From the NCBI RefSeq assembly GCF_900184245.1, contig NZ_FXXB01000008.1, positions 1,340,146-1,404,145 of the forward strand: DNA of 64,000 nt. The letters run 5' to 3'. Within the stretch, counting starts at the first letter, position 1. The number at the start of each line of letters is the position of its first letter. Below the pieces are notes generated by a model. The model was given only the letters and a program-made list of their open reading frames with translations, ran no database searches and was not told the origin of the DNA. Origin of the DNA: Brachybacterium massiliense. Its GTDB lineage: Bacteria; Actinomycetota; Actinomycetes; Actinomycetales; Dermabacteraceae. Shown here piece after piece: positions 41,321-50,416 of this stretch. The position numbers were made by a program, and so were the translations under genes.

Positions 41321-42058
41321 TCAGCGGGCGAACAGCGTCGCGAAGGCGCGCAGCAGCCGCGGCGGCTGGTCGGCGACCTCGTGCTCGAGCGCGGCGAAGA
41401 CGTCCTCCATCTCGTCCGGGGAGAAGTACCCGTGGTCGCGGTAGGCGCGGGCCCGTTCGATGATCGAGGGGACATCCAGCTCGGGATGGAACTGGGTGGC
41501 GTACTGGCGGGCGCCGACGCGGAACATCTGCACCGGGCTCACCGCCCCGGAGGCGAGCACCGTGGCGTGCGGCGGGAGGGTGGTGATCGCTTCCTTGTGG
41601 CCCACCAGGCCGGTGAAGGTCTGCGGCAGGCGCGCTTCGCGGATCAGCGGGTCCTGCGCACCGGCCTCGGTGAGGGTGACCTTGATGGCGCCGAGCGGTT
41701 CGCCGTAGGTCTTGTCCACCTGGGCACCCTGGTGGGTGCCGAGGGTGCCGATGCCGTAGCAGGCACCGAGGAAGGGGATGTCATGCTCGACCACCTGGTC
41801 CAGCACCCGGAAGATCTCCTGCTCGGCGCGGAGCTGTTCGGCGGGCTTGGTCTCCACCGCATCGGAGACGGTGAAGGGGCTGCCGCACAGGATGATCCCG
41901 GAGATGTCCTCGGCGCCCAGGTCGGGGAAGGGTTCGCGGTCCAGGCGGGCCCAGATCAGCTCGTCCTCGGCGAGGCCGGTGAAGTCGAGCACGGCGGCGC
42001 GCTCGGTGGCGGCGACGTCGTCCTCGGGGCGGGTGGCGATCTGCACGAACGGTTTCAC
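41321..42058 (-). CDS. Class I glutamine amidotransferase (GuaA-like GATase)
   Basis: 245 aa. The catalytic Cys is C100 in FLGACYGIG; His191 and Glu193 are in QFHPELD, completing the triad. It is a stand-alone GATase1 domain without a synthetase domain, as in actinobacterial GMP synthase-like amidotransferases of unclear partner. The GTG at 42058 lies seven bases after TAGCAT; the frame stays open upstream but without signals. It is divergent from the phosphotransferase gene. Confidence 0.83.
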   Translation of the reverse strand: MKPFVQIATRPEDDVAATERAAVLDFTGLAEDELIWARLDREPFPDLGAEDISGIILCGSPFTVSDAVETKPAEQLRAEQEIFRVLDQVVEHDIPFLGACYGIGTLGTHQGAQVDKTYGEPLGAIKVTLTEAGAQDPLIREARLPQTFTGLVGHKEAITTLPPHATVLASGAVSPVQMFRVGARQYATQFHPELDVPSIIERARAYRDHGYFSPDEMEDVFAALEHEVADQPPRLLRAFATLFAR

Positions 42059-42065
42059 GAGGGTG

Positions 42066-42071
42066 ATGCTA
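42066..42071 (-). promoter_or_regulatory. -10 box of the GATase gene
   Basis: TAGCAT on the minus strand, seven bases before the GTG at 42058; leaderless arrangement. Confidence 0.6.
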
Positions 42072-42152
42072 ACGGGCCTGGCGGGGTGCTCCGGCCCCGT
42101 AGTCTGCGAGAGCGCCCACAACGCTCGAGGGAGCTGCGTTCGAAGGAGAGGC

Positions 42153-43217
42153 ATGCCCGCACCCGACCGCGACGGCCCGTCGCGCAGAACGTCTGCGCGC
42201 TGTGCCTCCGTGCGCGGCGCGTCTTCGCGCCATGCCCCGCGGGTCGCGGGTCATCCGCTGCCCGCGCTGCTGGCCAGCAGCGATGACCCTGACGTGGCGG
42301 CCTGGCGCGACGGGCTGCCCGCGCTGGTCGACGGACTGCTGGATCGGTGGGGGCTCACCGCCGGCGCGCCGTTCGAGCCGGGTGGTTCGAGCGCCTGGGT
42401 GGCGCCGGTGCGGGAGGCGGATGGGGCGCAGCGGGTGCTCAAGGTCGCCTGGGCCCACGACGAGGCCCGGGACGAGGCGGCGGGGATGGCGGCCTGGCAG
42501 GGGCGCGGGGCGGCGCGGGTCCACCGCCAGGAGCAGCAGGGGCAGACCTCGGCGCTGCTGCTGGAACGGGTGTGGCCGGGGAGGCCGCTGGCCGAGCTGC
42601 TCGACTGGCCGCGACGAGACGAGATCGTCGCTGCGGTGGCACAGCAGCTGTGGGTCCCGCCGGCAGAGCTGGTCGAGGCTCAGGTGTTCGAGGCGGACCT
42701 GGTCGAGCCGGGGCAGGCCGGACGCTTCCGGCCGCTGGCGCAGATGTGCGCCCGGTGGGCGGACTCCGCGCAGCAGCGGGCCGACGCGGGCGCCTCGCCC
42801 CTGCCTGCCGAGCTGGTGGCCCACGGGCTCGAGCTGTTCCGCGAGCTGCCGCGGCAGTGGGACGGCGAGGCGGTGCTTCTGGCCACCGATCTCCATCCCG
42901 GCAACGTCCTGGTCGCAGAGGGCGACGGGACCGCGGCCGACGGTGCGTACGAGAGCCCCGATGGTCGACGCTGGGTGCTCATCGATCCGAAGCCTTATGT
43001 GGGCGATCCGCACTATGACCTGCTGCAGCACATGTTCAATGATCCGGATCGTCTGCGGGCACAGCCAGGGGCCTTCGCCGAGAGGATGGCCGGCCTCGCC
43101 GGCCTCGATCCGTGGCGTCTGCGTCAGTGGCTGTTCGCTCGCTGCGTCCAGGCGTCAGGGGTCCTCGCCGCCGCGAGCGAGGCGGCGCAGTTCCTCGTCG
43201 ACGCCGGCGTCGACTGA
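42153..43217 (+). CDS. Aminoglycoside/hydroxyurea phosphotransferase family kinase
   Basis: 354 aa. The APH-type kinase fold: a nucleotide-binding N-lobe with the ATP-contacting Lys in QRVLKVAWAHDEA (~97), the catalytic loop LLATDLHPGNVL (~243-254) and the metal-binding LIDPKPYVGDPHYDLL (~273-288). The pattern belongs to the APH(6)/hydroxyurea phosphotransferase group, which includes streptomycin 6-kinases. Resistance activity cannot be claimed from sequence. Start ATG 42153 has AAGGAG upstream, TAGTCT at 42100-42105 may be its -10. Its last 182 bp overlap antisense with the HNH gene. Confidence 0.85.
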   Translation: MPAPDRDGPSRRTSARCASVRGASSRHAPRVAGHPLPALLASSDDPDVAAWRDGLPALVDGLLDRWGLTAGAPFEPGGSSAWVAPVREADGAQRVLKVAWAHDEARDEAAGMAAWQGRGAARVHRQEQQGQTSALLLERVWPGRPLAELLDWPRRDEIVAAVAQQLWVPPAELVEAQVFEADLVEPGQAGRFRPLAQMCARWADSAQQRADAGASPLPAELVAHGLELFRELPRQWDGEAVLLATDLHPGNVLVAEGDGTAADGAYESPDGRRWVLIDPKPYVGDPHYDLLQHMFNDPDRLRAQPGAFAERMAGLAGLDPWRLRQWLFARCVQASGVLAAASEAAQFLVDAGVD

Positions 43218-44853
43218 AGCTCTGCAGCGGGGCGGGCGGAGGTGTCTGCGTCGGCTCCCCACCATCCTCCTGCTCGTGCCGCCAGGGCCGCACCAGGGCC
43301 GTCGGGGTCGTGATCCGGGTGATGCCCGAGTGCCCGGTCCATTGCACCCGGTGTCCGGGCCGGTCGGAGTCCTCGACCCGCGCCACGTGCGCGGCCGAGA
43401 CCTCCTTCTGGTTGCAGTGCGCGCACAGGCCCTCGCCGTTGTCGAGGCTGGTGGGCCCTCCCCGGGAGACGGGCTGGATGTGGTCGCTCTGGCGCACGGC
43501 CGCGTTGCAGTACGGGCCGCGGCAGGTGGTGTCGCGCAGGCTCAGGAAGCGTTTCATCGCGGGTGGGAACTCGCGGGCGCTCGAGTCCATCGCCACCAGC
43601 TCGCCGGTGGTGGGGTGGGTGTAGAGGCGGCGCAGGGTGACGCGGATCTGGTCGCCGCTCGCCCCGTAGGGGTCCTGGTCCGGGTCCTCCGGGGTGGCGA
43701 GTGCGGCGCGGAGCTGTTCGCGCACCGCCTCGACGGGGACGGAGCCGTAGCCCTCGAGGTGCGCGGCGTCCCCGGAGTCGGGGTGCAGCAGGGCGTGGTC
43801 GGTGATGATCACGCCGATCTCGAGGGTGGGCGGAGGGGTGATCACGCGGGCACCGCGAGCGGTGACGTCGGTGCGGGCTCTGCCATCGGTCCGGGCAGTG
43901 CCGTCAGCACCGTCGGCACAGGCGCTTCCGTCAGCGCCGTCGGCCGTCCTCCCCGCCGCCGTGCAGTCGCCCAGGAAGATGTCCCGGAAGGCGTCGGCCA
44001 TCGCGGCGCCGTGCCCGCCCCGGGCCCCGGCGGCGCGCCGACGCTCCGCCTCGAGCGAGAGCGCCTTGGCGATGCGGCGGGCGTCGATCGCCGACAGACG
44101 CGCGGAGAGGGTGGCCATCCCGTTCTGCCCGGGGGTGAGGGTGACGTGGCGTTCTCGCATCGCGCGGCGGTGACGGAGCGTCGTGCCCTCGGGATCGAGC
44201 TCGTTCGCGATCGCGGCCACCGCGTCCTTCCAGCGGCGCGTGCCCGCACCATCGAGCTCCGGCAGACGTTCCCCGAGCTCGCGATCCACGGAGCGGGCGA
44301 GATCAGGATCGAGCACCGAGACCGCCCCGGCCACGGCGTAGGCGGCATCGCCGCTGATCCTGCCCGTGCGCAGCGCCGTCATCATCTGGGGCAGCAGCTC
44401 GACCAGGCGCCCCGCAGAGGCCAGGGTGCGGCCCGCGGCGTGCGGGGAGCGGCGGGTGGTCAGGGAGATGTCCTCGGTGGTGGCGCTGTCGGCGTCGGCG
44501 TCGGTCCGGCTCCGGGAGGGCTCGGCCGCACGCTCGTGGGCAGCCCTGTCCCGCGCCGCGGCGCGACGGTCGCGGCGGGTGGCATCGCGGAGCGCGATCA
44601 CGGCACGGGCCTCGAGGGCTTCGAGCGCCGTCCCGGTCTCGCGCAGGTTCCCCAGCAGCGTCGTGAGGTCCCCTCGTGCCGTGCCGTCGAGATCGAAGGC
44701 GGTGCCCGGGTTCCCGGCGAGCTCCTTCAGTAGGTGCGCGAGGTCCCCGAACGCCTCGGCCACTCCGAGCGGTCCAGCCTGCCGCAGCGCAGCCAGGTGC
44801 TCCTGGGGGAAGAGCCCTCCCCCAGGTGCCCGGTCACGTGTCGCAGCAGTCAT
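43036..44853 (-). CDS. DUF222/HNH endonuclease domain protein
   Basis: 605 aa. The DUF222 region (about 30-350) leads into a C-terminal HNH nuclease motif at ~455-495: CRGPYC, then SDHIQPVSRGGPTSLDNGEGLCAHCN with two CxxC pairs as zinc ligands and the catalytic His in DH. A low-complexity insert (ADGADGSACADGADG..) sits between the domains at ~305-335, and the last ~100 residues are Arg/Ser-rich. DUF222-HNH genes are abundant in actinobacteria, often as intron- or phage-like solitary nucleases. The start at 44853 lacks a good Shine-Dalgarno. The 3' end runs 182 bp into the opposite-strand phosphotransferase gene. Confidence 0.88.
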   Translation of the reverse strand: MTAATRDRAPGGGLFPQEHLAALRQAGPLGVAEAFGDLAHLLKELAGNPGTAFDLDGTARGDLTTLLGNLRETGTALEALEARAVIALRDATRRDRRAAARDRAAHERAAEPSRSRTDADADSATTEDISLTTRRSPHAAGRTLASAGRLVELLPQMMTALRTGRISGDAAYAVAGAVSVLDPDLARSVDRELGERLPELDGAGTRRWKDAVAAIANELDPEGTTLRHRRAMRERHVTLTPGQNGMATLSARLSAIDARRIAKALSLEAERRRAAGARGGHGAAMADAFRDIFLGDCTAAGRTADGADGSACADGADGTARTDGRARTDVTARGARVITPPPTLEIGVIITDHALLHPDSGDAAHLEGYGSVPVEAVREQLRAALATPEDPDQDPYGASGDQIRVTLRRLYTHPTTGELVAMDSSAREFPPAMKRFLSLRDTTCRGPYCNAAVRQSDHIQPVSRGGPTSLDNGEGLCAHCNQKEVSAAHVARVEDSDRPGHRVQWTGHSGITRITTPTALVRPWRHEQEDGGEPTQTPPPAPLQSFSRRRRRRGTAPPRSRRRGPLTPGRSERTATDADATDRGRRGRPSSRRRPLAVPADDPDH

Positions 44854-44968
44854 ATCCCCATCGTTCCTGCAGGTGAGGGCGCGGTACAGGGCAGTGGCCG
44901 GAATGTGGATCCGGGGGCGGTGTGGAGGAACGGTCACCGTTGGAACGGGCCGGCCCAGCACCTCCCCG

Positions 44969-45020
44969 CGGCCCCGCCGAGTCCCTGCGCGGCCCCGCTG
45001 AGTCCCGATGAGGCCCTGCT
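44969..45020. repeat. 21-bp imperfect tandem repeat
   Basis: CGGCCCCGCYGAGTCCC units begin at 44969 and 44990, with a decayed third at 45011, in the divergent spacer between the HNH and gpx genes. No role is apparent. Confidence 0.5.
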
Positions 45021-45094
45021 GGCCCCGGCGCGGCGTCCCGAGCCGCCGACGTACGCGACCACCCAGCGTCCGCCCGTCGCGCCACAATGGAGCC

Positions 45095-45586
45095 ATGACG
45101 ACTCTCGCCGACTTCTCCACCACCACCCTCTCCGGCCAGGAGCAGCAGCTCTCCGAGCACCTCGGCTCCGTGGTGCTCGTGGTCAACACCGCCAGTCGCT
45201 GCGGGCTCACGCCCCAGTACGCCGGGCTGCAGGAGCTGCACGAGCGCTTCGGGGAGCGGGGCCTGACGGTGCTCGGCTTCCCCTGCGACCAGTTCATGCA
45301 CCAGGAGCCCGGCACCGATGCCGAGATCGCCGAGTTCTGCGAGGTGAACTACGGGGTCACCTTCCCGATGTTCTCGAAGGTCGAGGTCAACGGCGAGGAT
45401 GCCCATCCGCTGTTCGGCTGGCTGACCGGCGCGCACGGCGAGGACATCCCGGCCGGGCCCATCGAGTGGAACTTCGCGAAGTTCCTGCTGGGCCGCGACG
45501 GGACGGTGCTGCGCCGTTTCGCCCCGCAGACCGAGCCCGCCGAGATCGCCGACGAGATCGAGGCGGCGCTCACCGAGCAGGCCTGA
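45095..45586 (+). CDS. Glutathione peroxidase family thiol peroxidase
   Basis: 163 aa thioredoxin-fold peroxidase that reduces hydroperoxides, in bacteria usually with thioredoxin. The peroxidatic C36 is in NTASRCGLTPQY, the family motif GFPCDQFMHQEPG follows at 61-73, and Trp/Asn of the tetrad are in IEWNFAKFLLG (~129-139). A further Cys in EFCEVNYG (~81) is the likely resolving residue. The start at 45095 fits the domain; GGAGCC lies before it. It is convergent with the serine hydrolase gene across a shared terminator. Confidence 0.95.
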   Translation: MTTLADFSTTTLSGQEQQLSEHLGSVVLVVNTASRCGLTPQYAGLQELHERFGERGLTVLGFPCDQFMHQEPGTDAEIAEFCEVNYGVTFPMFSKVEVNGEDAHPLFGWLTGAHGEDIPAGPIEWNFAKFLLGRDGTVLRRFAPQTEPAEIADEIEAALTEQA

Positions 45587-45616
45587 GCGGCCAGGCCCCC
45601 GGTCCCCGGCCGCTCA
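45584..45616. terminator. Bidirectional terminator
   Basis: A perfect 9-bp stem TGAGCGGCC (45584-45592) and GGCCGCTCA (45608-45616) with a 15-nt loop, beginning at the gpx stop codon itself. Confidence 0.75.
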
Positions 45617-45661
45617 GCACGTCTGCGCGGCAGCACCGCTGCGCCTCGGCGCCTCACCGGC

Positions 45662-47491
45662 TCAGCCCTCTCGGGTCCAGCCGTCGGCGACGACGAGGGC
45701 GCGGTCCGCGTCCCGGTCGGTGTTCAGCAGCTCGCGTCGGCCCTCGCTCACCCGGATCCGGTCCACCCAGGCACCGAGCCCGCGCGTGGAGGCGTCGGTG
45801 GTGAGCGTGAGTCGGATCTGCACCTCACCCGCGAGCGCGCTCTCGCCGTCGGCCAGGGGGAACATGCCGGTCCAGGCGGCCCGCCGGCCCCAGCCGGTGA
45901 TCCGGCCGTCGGGGATCTCCACCGGTTCCTGGTGCCTGGCCTCGAGTCTGCCGGCGAGCGGGGTCCAGGTCTCGCCCTGGTCGGCGGAGGCCTCGAGGGC
46001 GAGCACGTCGTAGGCGGTCTCGAGGTGCGCGAACAGGTCCAGGCGCAGCTCGGGCTCCTCCCCCGTCAGGTCCACGGCCAGGCTGAGAGTCGCGGTGGTC
46101 TCGTCCTCGTCGCCCGCGTGCCAGCCGCCGCGCAGCTGCTTCGGGACGAGTCCGAGCGCGTGGGCCACGCAGGTGGAGACCTCGCGCCGGGTGACCGAGG
46201 TGGTGGACCATTCGCGGGTGGGGTGCACCGAGTTGGCCAGCATGATCACGATCGTGTCGGTGAGCGGATCGATCACCAGCGAGGTACCGGTGAAGCCGGT
46301 GTGGGTGCCGCTGTAGGGGCTGGTCAGGCCTGCGTGGTAGTACCAGGCCTCGAGCTCGGGGCCCAGGCCCCGCCGCGCACCGCCCACCCCGGTGACCTCG
46401 GCGATGTTGTCGGTGAACATGTCCTGGACGGTGCCCGCCTCGAGGATGCGCGCCCTCCCGTAGCGGCCGCCGCCGAGGAACATCTGGGCGAAGACCGCGA
46501 GGTCCCGGGCGGTGGAGAACACTCCCGCGTGTCCGGCCACTCCGCCGAGGGAGTAGGCGTTCTCGTCGTGCACGTGGCCGTGCACGAGGTAGCCGTAGTA
46601 CTCCACGTACTCGGTCGCGGCGATCCGGGGTTTCAGCTCGGCGGGCGGGTTGTACATCGTCTCGGTCATCCCCAGCGGTGCGGTGATGTGCTCGTGCACG
46701 TACGCGTCCAGGCTCTGCCCGGAGAGCTGCTCGACGATCAGCCCGAGCGTGATCAGCCCCAGGTCGGAGTACACGTACTCGGTGCCGGGCGGGGTGGTGG
46801 GCTCGACCGTGAGCACGGCCCCGAGCCGGGAGGGGATGTCCGGGTGGGCGGAGTAGAGGTTGATGAAGGGCGGCAGCCCGCCGACGTGGGTGAGCAGGTG
46901 GCGGACGGTCACCTCGCCCTTGCCGTTCTCGGCGAAGCGCGGGACGTGTTCTGCCACGCGGTCCTCGAGGCCCAGGCGCCCCTGCTCGACCTGCTGCATC
47001 ACCGCGGTCGCGGTGAAGATCTTCGAGATCGAGGCGAGGTCGTAGATCGTGTCGGTGCGGGCCGGGATCCACTGGTCCGCGGGCAGCTCGGTGGAGGCGT
47101 CCCGCCAGCGCAGCGCGTACCCGTCGGCATGCTCGTAGGCGATCCCGGCCTGTGAGGCGACCAGCAGGGAGGCGCTCGCGAAGCGGGGCGGGTCGAACTC
47201 GAGCCCGGCACGGAGGATGCCCGGCAGCTGCTCGAGCACCTCGGCGTCGAGGCCGACGGCGGCCGGGCTCGCCTCCCGCAGCGTCCGGCCGGAGCGCTTG
47301 CGCGCCCACGGGTGCCGGTGCGGCTCGCCGCGGCTCCATTCCGGGGCGGAGCGCGCCGCGGCGGCGTCGGGCCGGTCCTTGCGCGGGGCGGGGTCGCCCA
47401 TCGCGCGCGCGGCGGCGGGGAGGCCGACGGCCCCTGCGGCGGCGAGGGCTCCGGCGGTCAGTCCTGTCCGGCGGGACATGCGGGGGTCCAT
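45662..47491 (-). CDS. Secreted serine hydrolase (beta-lactamase class C/PBP4* family)
   Basis: 609 aa. A Tat-type signal (SRRTGLTAGALAAAGAVGLPAAARA) predicts export. The class C beta-lactamase-like domain follows with S-x-x-K (SISK, ~154), Y-S-D in YVYSDLGLITLG (~252) and an HTGFTGTS segment (~409). The last ~170 residues are beta-rich (QGETWTPLAGRLEAR and onwards), an accessory module. Such enzymes are esterases or D-aminopeptidases/PBP-like rather than resistance enzymes. Start ATG 47491 has AAGGAG upstream. Another ATG 12 bp in is possible. Confidence 0.87.
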   Translation of the reverse strand: MDPRMSRRTGLTAGALAAAGAVGLPAAARAMGDPAPRKDRPDAAAARSAPEWSRGEPHRHPWARKRSGRTLREASPAAVGLDAEVLEQLPGILRAGLEFDPPRFASASLLVASQAGIAYEHADGYALRWRDASTELPADQWIPARTDTIYDLASISKIFTATAVMQQVEQGRLGLEDRVAEHVPRFAENGKGEVTVRHLLTHVGGLPPFINLYSAHPDIPSRLGAVLTVEPTTPPGTEYVYSDLGLITLGLIVEQLSGQSLDAYVHEHITAPLGMTETMYNPPAELKPRIAATEYVEYYGYLVHGHVHDENAYSLGGVAGHAGVFSTARDLAVFAQMFLGGGRYGRARILEAGTVQDMFTDNIAEVTGVGGARRGLGPELEAWYYHAGLTSPYSGTHTGFTGTSLVIDPLTDTIVIMLANSVHPTREWSTTSVTRREVSTCVAHALGLVPKQLRGGWHAGDEDETTATLSLAVDLTGEEPELRLDLFAHLETAYDVLALEASADQGETWTPLAGRLEARHQEPVEIPDGRITGWGRRAAWTGMFPLADGESALAGEVQIRLTLTTDASTRGLGAWVDRIRVSEGRRELLNTDRDADRALVVADGWTREG

Positions 47492-47657
47492 GGGGCTCCT
47501 TCGCGTCAGGACGCGCCCGGCCGGTCCCTCGGGGGAGCGGCCGACACACCGCCGACCAACCTAACCAGCGCCTCGGCGAGTGGCAAGCCTCACAGCCGCT
47601 CAGTCGGCGGGGTCAGCCCGGCCGACCCTGCCGGCGCGGCCGGCGCGGTCGGCCCGG

Positions 47658-48221
47658 TCACCGCAGCCCCGGGAGCTGCGCGGCCCGCGCCCGGCGCACC
47701 TCGCCGATCCCCAGGCCGAGGAGCACCAGGCCGGTGATCGTCACTGCCCAGCGGAGGATCTCGATCGTCCACTGCAGCACCGCGAAGACCGTCTCGACGC
47801 CGCCGGAGAGCATCGACCCCTCGATGGTGAGCGAGAAGAACAGCCCGAACAGCGCGACGGCCAGCAGCAGGCTCGCCCCGATCCGCAGCTTCCCGTCACC
47901 GCGGATCACCACGAGGATCCCCAGGACCACGGAGGCCAGCTTCAGGCCGTAGTCGATCACGACCACCCCGAGGATCACGAGGATCAGCACGACGAGCCGG
48001 GCCGCGAAGCCCGGCCCCTCCAGATCCATGTCGCGCGCCAGGTCCTCGAGGAAGCCCGTCCGCGCGGCGACGAACACCAGCACGACGCCCGCCAGCTCCA
48101 GCAGCACCGTCAGCAGCGAGAGGATCGCGAGCGCGATCGCGGGGCGCAGCGGCTGCCTCTCGGGAGCGACCCGTGTCCTCGCCGCCGCTCGTCCGTACCC
48201 CTCCGGGCTGCTGTGCACCAT
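47658..48221 (-). CDS. Four-span membrane protein
   Basis: 187 aa. A basic N-terminus precedes four hydrophobic segments (~30-52, 75-96, ~112-130, ~147-175). No recognised family. The start at 48221 follows GGAGGAGG. It is located 15 bp behind the S9 peptidase gene and is probably co-transcribed with it. Function unknown. Confidence 0.7.
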   Translation of the reverse strand: MVHSSPEGYGRAAARTRVAPERQPLRPAIALAILSLLTVLLELAGVVLVFVAARTGFLEDLARDMDLEGPGFAARLVVLILVILGVVVIDYGLKLASVVLGILVVIRGDGKLRIGASLLLAVALFGLFFSLTIEGSMLSGGVETVFAVLQWTIEILRWAVTITGLVLLGLGIGEVRRARAAQLPGLR

Positions 48222-48236
48222 GTCTGTCCTCCTCCG

Positions 48237-50360
48237 TCAGTCCCGCTGCAGCGCGAGCACCGGGACGCATGCCGGGCTGAAGCCCAGCACCTGCCCGTAG
48301 AAGGACAGCGACGCCTCGACGGCCCGAATGATGTTCTCCGCCTTCCGGAACCCGTGCTGCTCTCCCTCGAACAGCAGGTAGGCGTGCGGGATCCCCTTCG
48401 CGGCGAGCGCGTCGCGGAACAGCTCGGACTGGCTGGGCGGGACGATCCTGTCCTCGTCGCCCTGGAGCAGCAGCACCGGGACCTCGAGCTCGTCGACGTG
48501 GTGCAGCGGGGCGCGCTCGACATAGAGGTCGCGGCGCTCCGGGTAGGGGCCCACCAGGCCGTCGATGTAGCGGGACTCGAAGTCATGGGTGTCCAGCCGG
48601 AACTTCTCGAGCTCGGCCACCCCGAAGCTGGAGGCGCCCGCGGCGAAGGTGTCGGTGCGGGTCAGGCAGGCGAGCGTGGTCCAGCCGCCGGCGCTCCCGC
48701 CCTCGATCGCGAGCCGGTCCCCGTCGGCGATGCCCTCGGCGACCAGGTGCTCCATCACGGCGACGGTGTCCTGCACATCGACCACGCCCCACTGCCCGCG
48801 CAGGCGGTTGCGGTAGGCACGGCCGTAGCCGGTGGAGCCGCCGTAGTTCACCACCACCACACCGAGGCCGCGGGAGGTGTAATAGGCGATCTGCAGCGAG
48901 AGCACGGGCGAGACGTGGGCGGTGGGGCCGCCGTGCACCTGCGCGATGAACGGCGGCAGCTCGCCCTCGCGCCCCGCGAAGCCCTCCTGGCGGGGCCGGT
49001 GGACGATCGCGTGGACCACGCCGCCGTCCGGCAGCGGCACCTCGATGCTCTCGCCCTCCGGCAGCAGGCCGGGAGCGGGAGCGTCGTCGCGCGAGGAGCG
49101 CAGCAGGGTCAGCGGCGACAGCGCGGGGGCCGACGACCCGGCTCCGTCGGCCGCTGCGTCGCCGAGGTCCAGGCGGGCGACGTGGATCCCTGTGAACTGC
49201 GTGGGCGAGGCGCCGGTGAGCGCGAGCAGCCCGTCCTCGCGCAGGTGGGCGGTCCCGATCTGGGTGAGCGGGCAGTCCAGCGCGCTCAGCTCGCCGGTGC
49301 TGATCCGCAGCACCGACAGCGAGGTCGCGGCGCGACCGTGCTCAACCAGGACGCGATCGGGATCGAGCACCTGGAACCAGGTGCTGCCCAGCCCCCACAT
49401 CGGTCCGGCGAACTCCTCCTCGCGCTCGAGCACCTGACGCGCCCCGCCGTCGGCCGACCAGACCCAGGGGTTCCACCAGCCGGAGGCGTCGGAGAGGAAC
49501 CCGAGGCTCCGGTCGTCGAGCCATTCGGGCTGCAGGACCGACTCCTCGGTGCTGCCGGCGATGATCTCGCCCTCCCCGGCGCTGCCGTTCATCAGCGGCG
49601 CGAGGTGCAGCTGCGTGCCGTCCCAGGGCATCTGCGGATGCTCCCAGCTGAGCCAGGCGAGCTGCGAGCCGTCGGGGCTGAGGCGCGGGTGCGCGACGAA
49701 ACGGGCCGACGGGGTGATGCGACGCAGCGCGGACGCGTCCTCGGCGGCCGAGCCGTCCAGCGGGACCGCGACCACGTACCGCTCGATGTGCGGTGCGCCG
49801 TCGGCCCCGGTGCGGGGCCCCTCCTCGCCGCCGGTGTGGTCCTCGCAGATCCACCACACCTCGGAGGTGCCGTCGGCGAGGGTGACCACGGTGGGGTCGG
49901 CCCAGCGCAGCGACGGCCCGTGCGCGCTGTCGACCTCGGGGCCGACGGGGGTCAGCGGCAGCGGCTGCTCCCCCTCGCGCAGGGAGTGGACGCGCTGGTC
50001 CTCGAAGTTCACGAACACCACCAGCGGCGGCCGACGGATCTCCTCGTCGGCCGTGCCGGGCACGACGGTCCAGGAGGCGCCGCCGTACTCGTGGACGCGG
50101 GAGCGGGCGTTGTAGGGGGCCGGGAGCACGGTGACCGGCTCGGCGGGGGCGTCCGCACCGTCGGCGGCATCGCTCCCCGGCACGGCGACCGCACCGGCGG
50201 TGCGCACGATCGCCTGGCGGCCGCCCTCGGTGGAGATGCCCTCCGTCCACCACACCGCGTCCCCGACCAGGCGCGGGGCGCCGAGGCGGATGCCGCCGGT
50301 CGCGAGCAGCTCGGCGGTCAGGGGCGAGGGCCAGGAACCGTACGGGAGCGTGGTGATCAT
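48237..50360 (-). CDS. S9 family peptidase (prolyl oligopeptidase/acylaminoacyl type)
   Basis: 707 aa. A beta-propeller N-terminal part (~1-430) is followed by the alpha/beta-hydrolase domain with the nucleophile in IEGGSAGGWTTLA (~S555), Asp in LLLQGDEDRIVPPSQ (~636) and His in EGEQHGFRKAEN (~669). These are the S9C/dipeptidyl aminopeptidase-acylaminoacyl peptidase signatures. No signal peptide is seen, so it is cytosolic. ATG 50360 begins the propeller. An earlier start would run into the mrpG region. Confidence 0.92.
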   Translation of the reverse strand: MITTLPYGSWPSPLTAELLATGGIRLGAPRLVGDAVWWTEGISTEGGRQAIVRTAGAVAVPGSDAADGADAPAEPVTVLPAPYNARSRVHEYGGASWTVVPGTADEEIRRPPLVVFVNFEDQRVHSLREGEQPLPLTPVGPEVDSAHGPSLRWADPTVVTLADGTSEVWWICEDHTGGEEGPRTGADGAPHIERYVVAVPLDGSAAEDASALRRITPSARFVAHPRLSPDGSQLAWLSWEHPQMPWDGTQLHLAPLMNGSAGEGEIIAGSTEESVLQPEWLDDRSLGFLSDASGWWNPWVWSADGGARQVLEREEEFAGPMWGLGSTWFQVLDPDRVLVEHGRAATSLSVLRISTGELSALDCPLTQIGTAHLREDGLLALTGASPTQFTGIHVARLDLGDAAADGAGSSAPALSPLTLLRSSRDDAPAPGLLPEGESIEVPLPDGGVVHAIVHRPRQEGFAGREGELPPFIAQVHGGPTAHVSPVLSLQIAYYTSRGLGVVVVNYGGSTGYGRAYRNRLRGQWGVVDVQDTVAVMEHLVAEGIADGDRLAIEGGSAGGWTTLACLTRTDTFAAGASSFGVAELEKFRLDTHDFESRYIDGLVGPYPERRDLYVERAPLHHVDELEVPVLLLQGDEDRIVPPSQSELFRDALAAKGIPHAYLLFEGEQHGFRKAENIIRAVEASLSFYGQVLGFSPACVPVLALQRD

Positions 50361-50416
50361 GGGGACAGGGTATGCAGTGTGCGGGCCGGTCGGCGCACCG
50401 ACGGCAGGCGCGCCCC

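Noticed and set aside
42153-43217. Streptomycin 6-kinase (aph(6)) resistance gene
   Set aside because: The fold and motifs fit, but the family includes many housekeeping members and no specific resistance residues could be verified, so only the family name is given.
44969-45020. 21-bp tandem repeat as a coding heptapeptide repeat
   Set aside because: The frame containing it on the minus strand has no start signals and runs antisense into gpx; it is treated as a non-coding repeat.
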